Of a stretch of 64,000 nucleotides of DNA, positions 45,940 through 57,614 are shown in pieces. Each line of letters opens with the position of its first letter. Positions within the stretch are counted from its first letter, which is position 1. Below the pieces are notes generated by a model that was not told the DNA's origin, did no database searches, and saw only the letters and a list, made by a program, of their open reading frames with translations. Made by a program: the position numbers and the translations under genes. This DNA is from Adiantum capillus-veneris (taxonomy: Eukaryota > Streptophyta > Polypodiopsida > Polypodiales > Pteridaceae): NCBI GenBank assembly GCA_014529385.2, contig CM043942.1, positions 52,506,774 through 52,570,773 of the forward strand, given 5' to 3'.

Positions 45940-46855
45940 ATGCCGTCCACACGAGTTTCACGCGGCAGAAGGCTAGCTACCAAATTCATGGATAATCCGG
46001 ACTGTGTCAACCCAATCCCAAAAGTGTGAGCGAGGCTTTGATTGTGAGAGAGAACCCAGAAATGACATAGATGGATCAAGGGATTCTCAACATTCTACTC
46101 ATTCCACGCATAGACGTATAGAGAGAGCGAAAAGACGGACCCGGTCTCATGGATCTCAGCGAAGCCGAAAACCCACTAAGGAAAGCGAGGGCAGTAAGCG
46201 AAGTTATCGGTCAGCAAGACATAAATCAACAAAGCAAGCTGAAGAGGACACAATGACTCAGATCTAGGATAACAAGGACTAGAAATCTGATACAGATCAT
46301 TACACAAAAATAAGATCCAAAGATAGAAAGCCAGCTCACCTTCAACTTTCAAAGGAGGCAAGAAAGATGACCGAGATGTACACATCCAAGCTTTTGAATA
46401 GTATGTTGAACTCAAGGACATAGATGAGGACGAATGGGGGGAATATTTTCCTCACACACTAAAGGAGACAGGTAGAAAATGGTACTACCACTATCCAGCT
46501 TGCCAACTTAGATCCTACCATAAATTGCTTAAAGCTTTTCACTTGGAGTATTCAGATAATAGGGGTGATGAGGATATAATGTGCAAACTGGATAAGATCA
46601 AGCAAGGCAAGTTGTCGGCCAGAAGCTATGTAGAAAAGATTAAGGAATTGACCAGATAATTGTAAGAGCTTCCATCAGAGAAAAGGATGCAAGCCTAGTT
46701 CCTTAATGGTTTCAAAAGCAAGAAGTTAGGGGAACATGAGGTTCCAGCACCCACATAACAAATTTAATATCTAATTCAAAGGGCATTGAAGTTGGAACAA
46801 CAAGCCAAAAAGGAGAAGAGCCACAAGAGAAGACAATTTGTTACCATATACATGT
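45940..46855 (+). mobile_element. gag of the gypsy remnant, left half
   Basis: Retrotrans_gag-like block around 46400-46760: DEWGEYFPHTLKETGRKWYY, LLKAFHLEYSDNRGDEDIM, LSARSYVEKIKELTR. The preceding part is Arg/Ser-rich. The right half continues at 51877 after the copia element. Confidence 0.75.
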
Positions 46856-46863
46856 GGTAGTGA

Positions 46864-47065
46864 TGTGTGTGAACACGTTAGGACCGTTGGGGCATTTTTT
46901 CCCTCTTTAGGAGGTTTTTTCCCCCGTGCATTGTATATATGCCCATCACTCTAGGGCTATCTATCTTTCCATTGCACACTAAGTAACACACTCTCAGTTG
47001 TGTGCCTTGAGCTTCCTTCATTTTCTCCAAGCTGTGTGTGTTTCTCTGCAACCCTAATTCCAACA
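46864..47065 (+). repeat. Copia 5' LTR
   Basis: Ends ..aattccaaca at 47065; contains the TATA-like tgtatatatgccc (about 46932). The first bases are uncertain (46864-46868). Confidence 0.87.
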
Positions 47066-47066
47066 A

Positions 47067-47078
47067 TTGGTATTGGAG
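47067..47078 (+). other. Copia primer binding site, tRNA-iMet type
   Basis: TTGGTATTGGAGC right after the LTR; resembles TGGTATCAGAGC with two mismatches. Confidence 0.8.
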
Positions 47079-47428
47079 CAGGTTGCGTCCTCCCGGGCTT
47101 AGTCGCTAGCTGCTCCAACACATGCCTGCTCACTTTCTCCGATTTCAGTGAGCTTTGGCAAGCGTTCGTAGGTCGAAAAAAATTTTGGGACTGCTCAAAG
47201 AGCTTAGGTTTCTCAGATTTTTGAGTCGGGCTCATTTCGGCCTCTGTTTCCACTATAGGCAAGTCTGCACAGGCAATTTCATCATTTTGTGCAGAATTTC
47301 TGTCAGTGCTGTTTTCTACAGAATAGGTGTCTTACAGTCTACTACGGCTTGTGCTATATAGCACATGTTGTTCCCGCTTTGTTTCTCCTCTTTGCGGGCA
47401 GTTTTCACATCAGGTGCAGCATTTACCA

Positions 47429-48330
47429 TGGTCTACAACAACAACATAGATGTGTTCAAGATGTTTGTTGTTGAGGACAGGTTGGATGGATACAATTACC
47501 CTATGTGGGCTTATATGATGCAACATGTTCTTGTGTCAAAGGGTGTCTAGAATATTGTGCACGGCATTGATGTTTGTCCTAGTTCTGAGGATGCAGGTGA
47601 TGTTGAGGATGTGGCAAGTCTTGCTGCAATGATTGCTGCTATTAGAGTTGTTTTGCCTACGGTAGAACAAGCTCGTCGGGATGTAAAGGATGCGCAATAT
47701 CATGCATTGATTGCGTTGTCTGTGAAGTGCACCATTATTCCTCACATTCGTTCAACAAAATCTGCAAAATAGGCTTGGGATATTCTAGCAGGTCTTTATG
47801 CAAGCCGCAATGAGGCTAAAATTGTTTTGCTGCGTAAAGAGCTAGAATCAAAGATTATGCATGAGGAAGATGATATGGACACTTTCCTTGCTGGTGTCAA
47901 GGATATCAATGAGAAACTTATTTCTGCAGGTGAAGTCATTTCAGACAGTTCCCTTGTGCAGACTGTTCTTGATGCCTTACCAGACTTTTGCTAGTACATG
48001 ACCCAACGAAATCCTGAAGTTGTCAAATTTGATGCATTATGCACATTGCTGTTGCAAGAGTCACTTTCCAAAAAAACCAGGACTAGGTAGCTTGCAGCTG
48101 AACAGGCTTTTATTGCTTCTCAAAGAAAGGGTGGTAACAGCAGAGCCACTTCTTATGGTTTTGCTGCGAGTGGCAAAACTTTTGTTCCTAATGCTTTTGT
48201 TGGCAACAATTCATCTGGAAATTCTGGTGATAAGGGCAAAAAGAAGATGCGTTGCCACTATTGTAGAGCTAATGATCATTTTATCAAGCAGTGTCCTAAG
48301 TTGAAGGCTAAAGAGGCTAAGAAGAAAGAG
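47429..48330 (+). mobile_element. Copia gag
   Basis: Starts MVYNNNIDVFKMFVVEDRLDG with the UBN2-type gag pattern (LDGYNYPMWAYMMQHVL, KLISAGEVISDSSLVQTVLDALP) and ends in a CCHC knuckle, CHYCRANDHFIKQCP (about 48253-48297). Binds element RNA in the particle. Broken. Confidence 0.85.
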
Positions 48331-49740
48331 GGTGGTTCCACTGCAAATGCTGATTCCACTACAAATGCAGCCATTGTTGAGTCTTCTGTAAAAGGAGACT
48401 GTGATGTTGATGTTGATGCAGAATGGGGTTTTGGTGCAAAGTGCACTTACAGTCCAGCTGTCCATGATGCATGCTTGTCAGTTGCTGCAAATTCACATGT
48501 GTGGTATTTCGATAGTGGTGCTACAAAGCACATTACCTCACATCGTGAATTGTTTACCTCTCTCGAATCTATCCCTAATGGGAATTCAGTCACTTGTGCC
48601 AACAATGCCTCTCATCCGGTTCAGGGAGTTGGAAAGATTGTGCTTATTGCTGCAAATGGCAGTTCCTTCACACTTGTTCATGCACTTTATGTACCTGGGA
48701 TTAAGAAGAATCTATTGTCTGTATCTGCACTTGCTAGACTTGGACTTGTAGTCAAATTTGTGGATAACAGATGTACAGTTCATGATCTTGATTTTGGTGA
48801 TGAAATTGTTGCATCTGGCCTTTTGTGTCGTGGGCTGTATAAACTCACTTTGTATGACAAGTGTGGACAAAATTTTGCAAATGCAGTTTCAGATTCAAGG
48901 GCTATTTCAGATGCAAAACTTTGGCATGCACGTTTTGGTCATCTAAATTTTGCCAGTTTGCTGCGTTTACAGAAATCTGATATGGTTGCTTCTTTGCCGC
49001 CTCTTGAAGCACCTGTCAAACATGTTTGTGAAGGCTGTATTTTGGGTAAAATGCAACATTCTAAGTTTCCAAAGGATGGTTCAGTTAGGGCCACATGAAG
49101 GTTGCAGCTTGTGCATAGTGATGTTTGTGGGCCCATGCAAACTCCGTCCTTGGGCAATTACCTGTACTTCGTGAATTTTATTGATGATTACTCCAGGCAT
49201 GCATGGCTATTTCCGCTTAAAGCGAAGTCCTAAGTTTTTATGTGCTTCAAACAATTTCTGGCTATGGCTAAAAATGTATTGAAATGTACTATGGGCACCC
49301 TCCGTTTCGATCGAGGGGGGGAGTATATGTCTCATGAATTTAATGCATTTCTGGCTAGTCGTGGGATAAAACACCAATGTACAGTGCCGTATACGCCTCA
49401 GCAAAATGGTGTTGCTGAGAGGAAAAATAGGTCTCTTACGAAAATGGCAAGATGTATGGTCAAGAGTCAAGCTTTACCACATTCATTTTGGCTCGAGGCT
49501 GTCATGTGTGCCACTTATGTACTCAACAGGTGTCCTACAAAAGCGTTGCAGTCTGTGACTCCATATGAAGCATGGCATGATAGAAAGCCATCTATTGAGC
49601 ACATGCATGTTTTTGGTTGTTTGGCTTATGGCTTAGTGCCACAAGTGCAGCGCAAAAAATTGGATGATAAGACTGTCAAATGTATTTTTGTTGGTTATAG
49701 CATTAAAAGCAAAGGTTACAGGTTGTATCATCCGTAAACA
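48331..49740 (+). mobile_element. Copia protease and integrase
   Basis: Protease: WYFDSGATKHITSHRELF (about 48502) with DSG and the downstream LYVPGIKKNLLSVSALAR. GAG-pre-integrase: LWHARFGHLNFASLLRLQK (48919). Integrase: CEGCILGKMQHSKFPKDG, LVHSDVCGPMQTPSLGNYLY, RFDRGGEYMSHEFNAF, YTPQQNGVAERKNRS (D, D and E visible), and HVFGCLAYGLVPQ. Long open stretches remain; broken overall. Confidence 0.92.
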
Positions 49741-51689
49741 AAGCGTATTTTGGTTTCACGGGATGTAGTGTTTGTGGAAGATTCTGTTCAGCCCTTGCTG
49801 TCATGTACTAGAGACAGTAATGCAAGCTCACGGGACATTTATGACACTTTGTTGCCTCTTTTCAGTGGTGGAAGTTCGAATGTAAATTCCAATGAGGCAA
49901 ATGTACAGCCTATGGGGGTTTTCAAAAATGTTACAAATCAGCCTATTACTGATGCAGATGTACATGATGTACTTGATGAGGAAAGGGCTGAAAATGAGCA
50001 GGCTAGAGGTATGCCCAAATGGCTGGTGCACACTTTGTGTGATAGTAAATTGGATGCACCTTTGTCTAGTCGTACTCGTTCAGGCTCTCGCCATGCATCT
50101 TATGCATCAGATTGTCATGCTTTGGCTGTGTCTAGCTTACATGATGTTGAGGAACGTCTGTCTTCTGACGGAGCACAAAATTCACAAAATTGGATGGCTG
50201 CCATGTAATTAGAATATGATGCACGTATAGAAAATGACACATGGACTTTATGTGATTTGCCTCCTGGTAAAAAGGCCATTGGTACGAAGTGGGTTTACAA
50301 GTTGAAACACAAGCTGGATGGTGAGATCGATCGTCATAAGGCTCGACTTGTTGCAAAGGGTTATGCACAGCAAAAATGCATAGATTATGAAGATACTTTT
50401 GCTCCCACTTGTCGTATGACTACTGTGCATTTTCTATGTGCATTGGCATCTCATTTTGGTTGGGATGTACATCAATCAGACATTGTTACTGCTTTCTTGA
50501 ATGGTGACATATTTGAGGAAGTTTATGTAACACAGCCTCGCGGTTTTGTCAAGAAAGGACAAGAGAACAAAGTGTGTAGATGTAAGAAAGCTTTGTATGG
50601 GTTGAAGCAATCTCCACGTGCTTGGTATGAGAAAGCTGAAACTCATTTGATCAAACAAGGTTTTCGTAACAGTCCAACAGAAAGCACATTGTATGTAAAT
50701 CATGAGGGTGATGTACTTCTCATTGTGGTTCTTTATGTAGATGATTTTCCGATCACTGGACCAAATGAGAGACTTATTGTTGAATTGAAGGCTGATTTGA
50801 ATGCTACTTTCAAGATGAAAGATTTGGGGTTGTTGCATCATTATTTGGGTATACAGTTTAAGCAGTGTGATGGTGGAATTGCCTTGTGTCAGAAAAGTTA
50901 CATAGAGACATTGCTATGTAAGTTTGGACTTGAGGATTGCAAACCTATTGCCACTCCCATGGAAACAGGTTTGAAATTGAGTCTTCATGATGCTGGTGAT
51001 CGTGCAGATGTCACTCTATACCAAACTGTTGTTGGATGCCTCATTTATGTATGCAACACGAGACCGGATATTTAGTTTGCAGTCTCACAGGTCAGCAGAT
51101 TTATGCATAGCCCAGGGTCTAAGCATTGGCAGGCTGTCAAGAGGATTTTCCGCTACCTTAGTGGCACTTTACATCTTGGCTTGTTTTATCCCAAGGGGGA
51201 TCATTGCCGCCAGACTTACATGCTTTTTCGGACTCAGATTGGGCTGGTTGTTTTGACACGAGAGTGTCCACAAGTGGTTTTTGTTTCATGCTTGGCAGTT
51301 CATGTATATCATGGTTGAGCAAGAAGCAACCTACTGTGGCCACTTCAAGTTGTGAGGCTGAGTACAGGGTAGTCTTCACAGCTACGGTTGAGTGTGTCTG
51401 GCTCAGACGCCTTATGGCTGATTTGGGTGTTGGACAAGACATTTCCAACACTATCTACACTGACAGTCAGAGCGCATTGGCAGTTGAGAGGAACCCAGTT
51501 TTTCATGCTCGCACAAAGCACATTGAGGTGCATTACCACTATGTCAGGGAGAGGCTCTCAGCAGGAGAGATCATCTTGGCTTATGTGCCAACACAGGACA
51601 ACCTTGCAGATCTTTTCACAAAGGCATTGTCTCGTGAGAAGCTTGAAGCTTTCCGCAAAGCTTTGGGCTTACTCCCCTTTGTGGACTGA
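49741..51689 (+). mobile_element. Copia reverse transcriptase and RNase H
   Basis: After a variable linker (to about 50200): GTKWVYKLKHKLDGEIDRHK, FAPTCRMTTVHFLCALASHF, QSDIVTAFLNGDIFEEVYV, LKQSPRAWYEKAE, VVLYVDDFPITG (catalytic YVDD), CNTRPDI. RNase H: DSDWAGCFDTRVSTSGFCFM, SSCEAEYR, DSQSALAVERNPVFHARTKH, ending LPFVD just at the 3' LTR. Broken but well conserved. Confidence 0.93.
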
Positions 51690-51876
51690 TCATGTCCTCA
51701 GGGCATTTTTGCCCTCTTTAGGAGGTTTTTTTCCTCGTGCATTGTATATACGCCCATCACTCTAGGGCTATCTATCTTTCCATTGCACACTAAGTAACAC
51801 ACTCTCAGTTGTGTGCCTTGAGCTTCCTTCGTCTTCTCCAAGCTGTGTGTGTTTCTCTGCAACCCTAATTCCAACA
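51680..51876 (+). repeat. Copia 3' LTR
   Basis: 197 bp matching the 5' LTR; begins at TGTGGACTGA, overlapping the last pol codons, and ends ..ccaaca. Confidence 0.88.
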
Positions 51877-52450
51877 CAATCTAGTGACAACGAGTCATCA
51901 AATGATGGGTCAGAGTCCAACACTACTTCCACCTTATCTAAAAGTGACTTAGATAATCAAGGGAAAACCAAGAAGAAGGGTTCCTAGACCAGAAAGCTGG
52001 AAGAGATATCAAAGCAAATTGCTGAAATGGCTCAGACGAGGTCTTCAATCAAAAAGATGGAGATCTGGTGTTCAAAATGCAAATCTAGAGACGACAAATC
52101 TAATGAATGCTCACAATGCACATATTGCAAGGTTTATGTGCATGTGTGGGGTAACTCTGGCATCAAGATTTGTCATTTCAAGAAGGGAAAAGACTTATCA
52201 ATGATAGCACTGACAAATCCTAAAGCAGTGAACGCAAAGGGGCCAAGTGGATCCAAGGACAATGACACTAGTACCAGGTACTAGTAATGGCAGAGGCAAC
52301 TTGCAAGGAGGTACTGGTAGGGAGAGAGGCAGATGTGACTTTGGCAAACAAAGCTTAAATTGTTATACATGTGGAAAGTATGGTCACTTTTCATCTCAGT
52401 ACCCAAACGTTGCCAAACCAAAGGGGACTAAACAAAAATCCCCAAAATAG
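51877..52450 (+). mobile_element. gag of the gypsy remnant, right half
   Basis: Ser/Asp-rich start (SSDNESSNDGSESNTTS), a Cys-rich segment (WCSKCKSRDDKSNECSQCTYC, about 52062) and a CCHC-type knuckle (CYTCGKYGHFSSQYPN, about 52361). It continues the gag cut by copia. Confidence 0.72.
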
Positions 52451-54009
52451 TAAGGGTGGTGACCAAAAGTAAAGGACTTATAATTAAAGAAATCCTAGAT
52501 GAACCTGCAAAGAAGCAACCTACTGAAGCCAAGAAGTGGGAACAATAGAGAGCCACATGGAAAACCGAAGGCAAGGAAAAAGTAGTTGATGAATGGAAAG
52601 AACAGGGAGCGATGGAAATTAGAATCACAGAAAACCTGGCAAAGAAAATTCTAGAACAGCCAGAGTGTTCTGAGTCTTGAACAATATAGAAACTACAACC
52701 TCAACCTTCAGGGACTCAAGAGGAGCACTCAAGAGAAAAAGTAGTATCTGGATTGAATGAATCCTTGATAGCTACAGTGTAGAGCTTGGTTGAGGAAGTA
52801 TGACAAGTCTGATCAGACTTGATCAAAGCTAGAGGCATTGAATTGATGAAGGAGCAGTCAGAGAGTCCACTGGTCAGTCAACGGCCAAACAAGGAAAGCC
52901 ATCCCAGTGGAACTGTGAAGATAGTCAAATAGATGAGAAATCTTTCAGTTCAGATTGTAGTTCTGGTAATGAATAGGATGAAATTTATGTAAAGATCTGT
53001 GAACGAATCCAAAAGCTGACAGTGGAGCTAGATGATATCAGATGCGCATTACTAGAAGCTGCAAAATTTATCAAACAAAAGATAAAGGCACAAGTTAAAA
53101 GTAGGGCAATAGACTTGGCAGCCATAAGAGACGATGAGGTCCCAATTATACAAGTAGAATACAAGCTAAGGAAGCAATGGGAACCATTATTTGGAGTAAT
53201 ACTAGATGGGCAGCTGGAGTTAATATCCTCGGTGAGCATTTGAGGTAGAGATTGGGGATTCAAGATTTAGAACCAACACCATTGAAAGTAAGAATGGCTG
53301 ATCACAGGGTAGTTCAAGCCACAAGTTTGATTGAGAACATGTAGTTCATAGTAGGAAAAAATAAATTCAAGCCCAGATTCTTGGTATTGGATGTGCAGGG
53401 AGCCTGTGGGATGCTTCTAGGTAGACCATGGCTAAGATTCTAAGAATGGCTAGAGCAATCCATGATTATGCTAATCAAACACTAACAATTCAGGGATCCA
53501 GTAGGAGAATAAAAGTGACACCAGAAGCTGGAAGAAAGATCTCAAACTAGAGGAACTACGCAAAAAGTACATCACTAAGAAGATCAAGTGAATTGGCTTC
53601 AATGAACATTTTCCCATTGACAGAGATAGATTTAATTACTCTATTGATTGACAAGAACAAGCAGAAAGGAAGAAAAGACAGTACCCATACCAGTTCACTG
53701 AACTGAATCCTGGGAAACACCTAGTTCATCTATTATATGGACGACCACCAGAACAACAAGCATAGGATAAGTTTGTTTTCAAAATAGCACCAGAAACCAG
53801 TCATATTGACTCTGAGCAAGGAAACCAAGCAGCTGATCAGAACACATAATGGACTACTAGAATTGATTGATCCCTTCAATAATTATGATGTTGGTATTAG
53901 GACTGAGAAGGAAGCTGAGTCATTGGATAAGCACAAGGGAGGAGGTCCAAATTGGCTACTTCCAAATGAACAAGAAGTGGAAGAATCTCAACTAAGAGGA
54001 GAACCCTCG
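52451..54009 (+). mobile_element. Gypsy remnant protease and linkers
   Basis: Charged linker text to about 53000, then a retropepsin-like domain (about 53150-53450, spread over frames): VEYKLRKQWEPLFGVILDGQ, KVRMADHRVVQ, LVLDVQGACGMLLGRPWL. The frame at 53806-54027 leads into reverse transcriptase. Confidence 0.65.
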
Positions 54010-54529
54010 AATGATAAAGATCAATAAGCACCTAAAGACAGAGATCAAGGAAAAATCAAAGGCACTGTTCCAGAAATACAAGGATGTATTTTCTTGGGAA
54101 TATATTGATTTGAAAGGAGAAGATCCAAAGGTATGCCAACATCAAATACCACTAAAGCCAGATTCTAGACCAGTGAGACTGCAGAGATACAAGATGAACC
54201 CCAACTATGCTAAGAAGGTCAAGGAGGAGATAGACAATCTTCTCAATGCAGGGTTCATAATAGAGGTGGCGAGCAGTGACTAGTTGTTTCCAATAGTGGT
54301 AGTTCCCAAGAAGAATGGCAAGTTAAGGGTGTGTGTGGATTATAGGAATTTGATTGCTTGGATTATCAAGGACCCCTTCCCATGCCCTTTACAGACATGC
54401 TATTGGATGAGATTCTAGGCCATGAAATGTATAGCTTTATAAACGATCACAATGGCTACAATCAAGTTAAGATTGCACGTGAAGATTGAACTAAAACCAC
54501 ATTAATCACTGAATGAGAAGCATTTTTAA

Positions 54530-55647
54530 GGGAGGCAAATTAGTTCGGGTGGCCTCTACACCAAGACAATTCCCAGAGGCATCATCAATGCCGGGTTGGA
54601 AATCTTGGGGGGGGGACCACCTAGCAAATATGCTGCTAGGACGCAAGAGAACTTAGATCATGAATGAAATGCAGCATGCTAGTGGTGTTCAATCAGTGTG
54701 TCTCACAAAGATAAAAGTAATCATAATATGTATGTGACATGATGCACCAACAAAGAAACCATCAACCAATCAAAAGGAGTGTTTTTGGGCAGATACATTG
54801 CTTGGACAACAAACAAGATGTCAACCAAGAGCAGAGCTTGATCCGTAGGTGCATGGAAACAAATAGATGGGTGTCAATCATCTACTCGACCTCTCTAGAT
54901 AATCACTACCAAGGGAAATCAACTCAAAGCACACTAGGTGTACACAACCGCTGCTTTACCTACGATGCTTGAACTCTCCAAAACATTTCCTAACGTCATC
55001 GAATCGTCATGAATCTCAAGGATAACGTCTACACACTTAGAAGACACTACCCTTTAGTCCCTAACCCAATCTACTACCTGCAACCACTTTGTGTGAAAAT
55101 CGCGTATGAAGAGAGGCCCAAAATTATAAGTCATCGATTCTCAAAGTGCTTATGCCTAAGATGTAGCTTGGCTTTCCGTAAATGCAATGACATATAGCAA
55201 TCATAAAACGGATGCACGGTTGGAGAGAAAACTCACCTCAAAGATCGTGGAGAGCTCTTTGCGAGGAGACCAAATTGTGCAAGCTTGGCGTTTTAACACA
55301 ATGGTGTAGTCGCCTTTGCAATGTAGCTTTAGTAGCACATCTAAGGAAGAGAAGAAGCTCTCACTCACTCTGAACACACAACACACAATCACGATACACT
55401 TCCTAGAGCTCAAAAAGATGATTGATTCAAAAGTTGTCTTAGGTTTACAAAAATTGGCTTTTAAACCTCAGCCTTGGAGGTTCTAACTCATCAAAATTAA
55501 ATTCTACTTTCTACCATGGGTTTTATTGATCTGCATATTCAATAGGTTACAATCTGGAAACTCAATGGAGTCCCAAAAAATAATTACAAATGTATTCGTC
55601 AAATTATATGATACAAAAATAGGCTTTCTTGTGTTCAGTTGTTAACA
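54530..55647 (-). repeat. LTR of a minus-strand Tat/Athila-like element (left end uncertain)
   Basis: On the minus strand a polypurine tract (55662-55648) is followed by TGTTAACAACTGAACAC, the same arrangement as in the giant element (tract then TGTTGG). The LTR runs towards lower coordinates; only the element-side end is certain. No gene within. A second copy is not in the window. Confidence 0.6.
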
Positions 55648-55663
55648 CTCCCCCCCCCTCCGC
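55648..55663 (-). other. Polypurine tract of the minus-strand element
   Basis: Minus strand cgcggaggggggggag before the LTR; close to taggagggggggag of the giant element. Confidence 0.75.
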
Positions 55664-55741
55664 GTCAATGTCGTCCTCGGCATGAGCTTTCCATGTGTTG
55701 GGGATTTGTTTTTTTGAGTTGGTGGCAGTCTTCTTCAGCTT

Positions 55742-56830
55742 TTGTCAATGGAAGCCTAGTGGCTTTATGTATGACTCATATCTCACGTTGCCCATGTTGA
55801 TTGTAGGGCCAAAGATCCTGCTGTCATAAGTGAAGAAGTCGATGTAGAAGGCTTCCTTGAATGCTTGCATATGGAAGATTGGCAGGAACATCAATCTTTG
55901 ATAGAATAAGTGGAGCACCTCCGAGGATGGCTTCTTTGACAAATCATAAATCATCTTGGTGACAATGTCGCTCGTTGATAGTAATGTTGAGTCTGTGGCT
56001 TTGGACGACGCGAACTCCTTGATGCAGGCTAGCATTGTTTTACATATCTTTCTAAGCATCACACAGCTCAAGTCAAGAGAGCCAGTGAAAAGCTTAATGG
56101 CACCGGTGAGGGTTTTCATCACATAAGTTCTTTTTATTGTCTCTGGCTCCTTGGATGTGGAAGATTAGGATAATTCAGCCAATTTGAATGCCTTTGCAAC
56201 AACATTGCATGATCTTTCCAGGACCTCATTTGCGGCACTGGTAGAAGGAGACATCATCCCTTACTGACTTTGACGCGTCAACCAGACATACAAGGTATGT
56301 TGGATATTTGGAAAGCCACCCTTTTTTACATTTAGGATGTGAGTCCACTATACATTTGGAGGCCTTGTGATCTTTGATATCACCATCAAAAAGTGGTGCT
56401 GGCTCCTCCATTTAGATGCGCTTTTTCATGGTCATTACTTCATACTGAGTAGAGGATAAGGAAGGGATGGTTGCATCCTTTCTGTTGTGGTCACATTTGT
56501 GTCAATATTTTGGACACCCATGGAGTGTAGCATCCTCTGTTCCCACTCTATGGCAGCTTCTGAGCTCTCTTTGATTGCTTTCTCTATTAGAGTACAAAGA
56601 TGAGCCTCGTCTTCTGCTTTTAACACTTGTCCTTCTTCTTGGATTTGCGGAGGTATCTCCACTAGTCATGGTTCTTTGGAACTATTAGGGAGTTCTAGAG
56701 GCTCGTATTGGGTGTTGTCTCTAAGGTCACTTGGACTTGGATTTGTAGTTTGGCCCCGTGCCCTTTCCACTTCTTGCCTCAAATCTATCATTTGATGTTG
56801 GGCTAGCTCATCTCTTTTCATGACCTCTTC
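55742..56830 (-). mobile_element. Accessory-ORF 3' region of a Tat/Athila-like element
   Basis: On the minus strand, from 56830 down: helical, charged text (MKRDELAQHQMIDLRQEVER; ESSEAAIEWEQRMLHSMG), then DSHPKCKKGWLSKYPTYLVCL (56411-56226), then MKTLTGAIKLFTGSLDLSC and FYQRLMFLPIFHMQAFKEAF (56122-55742). Each part matches, in the same order, the end of accessory ORF 2 and the C-terminal segment of the giant element (37380-38230). The element is broken and truncated; only its 3' end and LTR remain before the CACTA insertion. Confidence 0.75.
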
Positions 56831-57038
56831 TGCTTCCACCTGCGAGCGGACAACTTTGAAAAAACCCCTATATACGACTCATACTAGGGAATATGACCCC
56901 CCTTTCTACGCTTATACGATAATCAATGAAGATGTAATAGGACTAAATTTTGAAGTTCTTAAAGTCGAAAAGAATGTCGTAAGCCATATCTTTCGTTTAG
57001 CATGATTTCAAAGATTGTTGAATAGTCTATTAGATAGA
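56831..57038. other. No recognisable feature
   Basis: Short AT-rich segment between the gypsy fragment and the CACTA end; the trinucleotide aga (57036-57038) would be the left target duplication of the CACTA element. Confidence 0.4.
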
Positions 57039-57050
57039 CACTACAAGAGG
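57039..57050 (+). repeat. CACTA terminal inverted repeat (one end)
   Basis: CACTACAAGAGG, the conserved En/Spm terminus. The partner end is not in the window. Confidence 0.88.
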
Positions 57051-57071
57051 TTGTGTGCTCTTGTGACGCTG

Positions 57072-57252
57072 TTAGCGACGGAAATACACTGGGTTTTTAT
57101 AACCCCCGGCGTCGCTAAAACCGTCGCTACGAGAGCGTCGCTATAGGCGTCGCTATATAGCGACGCTCATAGCGACGCTCTCACAGAAGAGTATAGCGAC
57201 GCATATAGCGACGCTACAGAGCCATAAATAGCGACGCTTATAGCGACGCCTG
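57072..57252. repeat. CACTA subterminal repeats, about 11 copies of TAGCGACG
   Basis: Motif tagcgacg or its complement cgtcgcta in both orientations (first copies alternate, later ones point the same way), often joined as gcgtcgctatatagcgacgc. In En/Spm such subterminal arrays are the TnpA binding sites (family knowledge). Confidence 0.9.
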
Positions 57253-57267
57253 AGAGAATATTTTTTT

Positions 57268-57296
57268 GGTGGCAGGGCATTGAATGCCCTGCCACC
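57268..57296. other. Near-perfect 29 bp hairpin near the CACTA end
   Basis: GGTGGCAGGGCATT (57268-57281), one base, then AATGCCCTGCCACC (57283-57296): 14 bp arms. It lies downstream of the tnpA-like stop, so it could act as a transcript 3' structure or a protein site. Confidence 0.85.
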
Positions 57297-57614
57297 CATC
57301 AACCATATTGTACTTGATTCAGTTTTTAAAAAAAGTGCAAAAGTAGATAATAGACCCAAAATAGTCACCCACAAGACGCATTGTTTGCAAAATTGACAAT
57401 TGTACACATCATAGGCAAACTGAATTGATTGGCAAATGTAATAATGACAATTGTACAACATCATAGGCATAAAGAATTGATTGGCAAAAGGAATTGCGGT
57501 GACAAATGTAATAATATACATGGTTCAAAAAGACGTATAAAATCCGTCTCATGATACATAAGCTACGAGAAACCCTAAACTAATGCTATCTAGCTACGGC
57601 TAAACTGACGTCGT
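57297..57614. other. CACTA 3' non-coding region
   Basis: Between the hairpin and the tnpA-like stop codon. No further motif recognised. Confidence 0.5.

Larger units (their letters stand above)
46864..51876 (+). mobile_element. Ty1/copia element, nearly full length, inserted in gypsy gag
   Basis: LTRs of about 200 bp (46864-47065 and 51680-51876), iMet-type primer site, gag with knuckle, protease, integrase, reverse transcriptase and RNase H in canonical copia order, and all domains present. Outside their divergent first 25 bases the LTRs differ at only about 6 of 175 positions (by eye), so it is younger than the gypsy remnant it interrupts. It is broken by about ten interruptions, many of which look like C-to-T decay. 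A target duplication could not be fixed with confidence. Confidence 0.93.
45420..54523 (+). mobile_element. Ty3/gypsy remnant, gag to early reverse transcriptase, split by copia
   Basis: Probable 5' LTR end at 45910 (TATA box tataaatagg, 45538-45547), then a primer-site-like TGGTGTTAGAG (45913-45923), gag (about 45940-46855), an inserted copia element (46864-51876), the rest of gag with a zinc knuckle (CYTCGKYGHF, about 52360), protease (about 53190-53450: INILGEHL-type text, KVRMADHRVVQATSLIEN, GMLLGRPWLR) and the start of reverse transcriptase (54050-54520: FQKYKDVFSWEYIDLKG, IVVVPKKNGKLRVCVDYRNL). It stops there and no 3' LTR is seen. It has the normal protease-before-reverse transcriptase order. 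Heavily broken, with more than ten interruptions. Confidence 0.82.
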
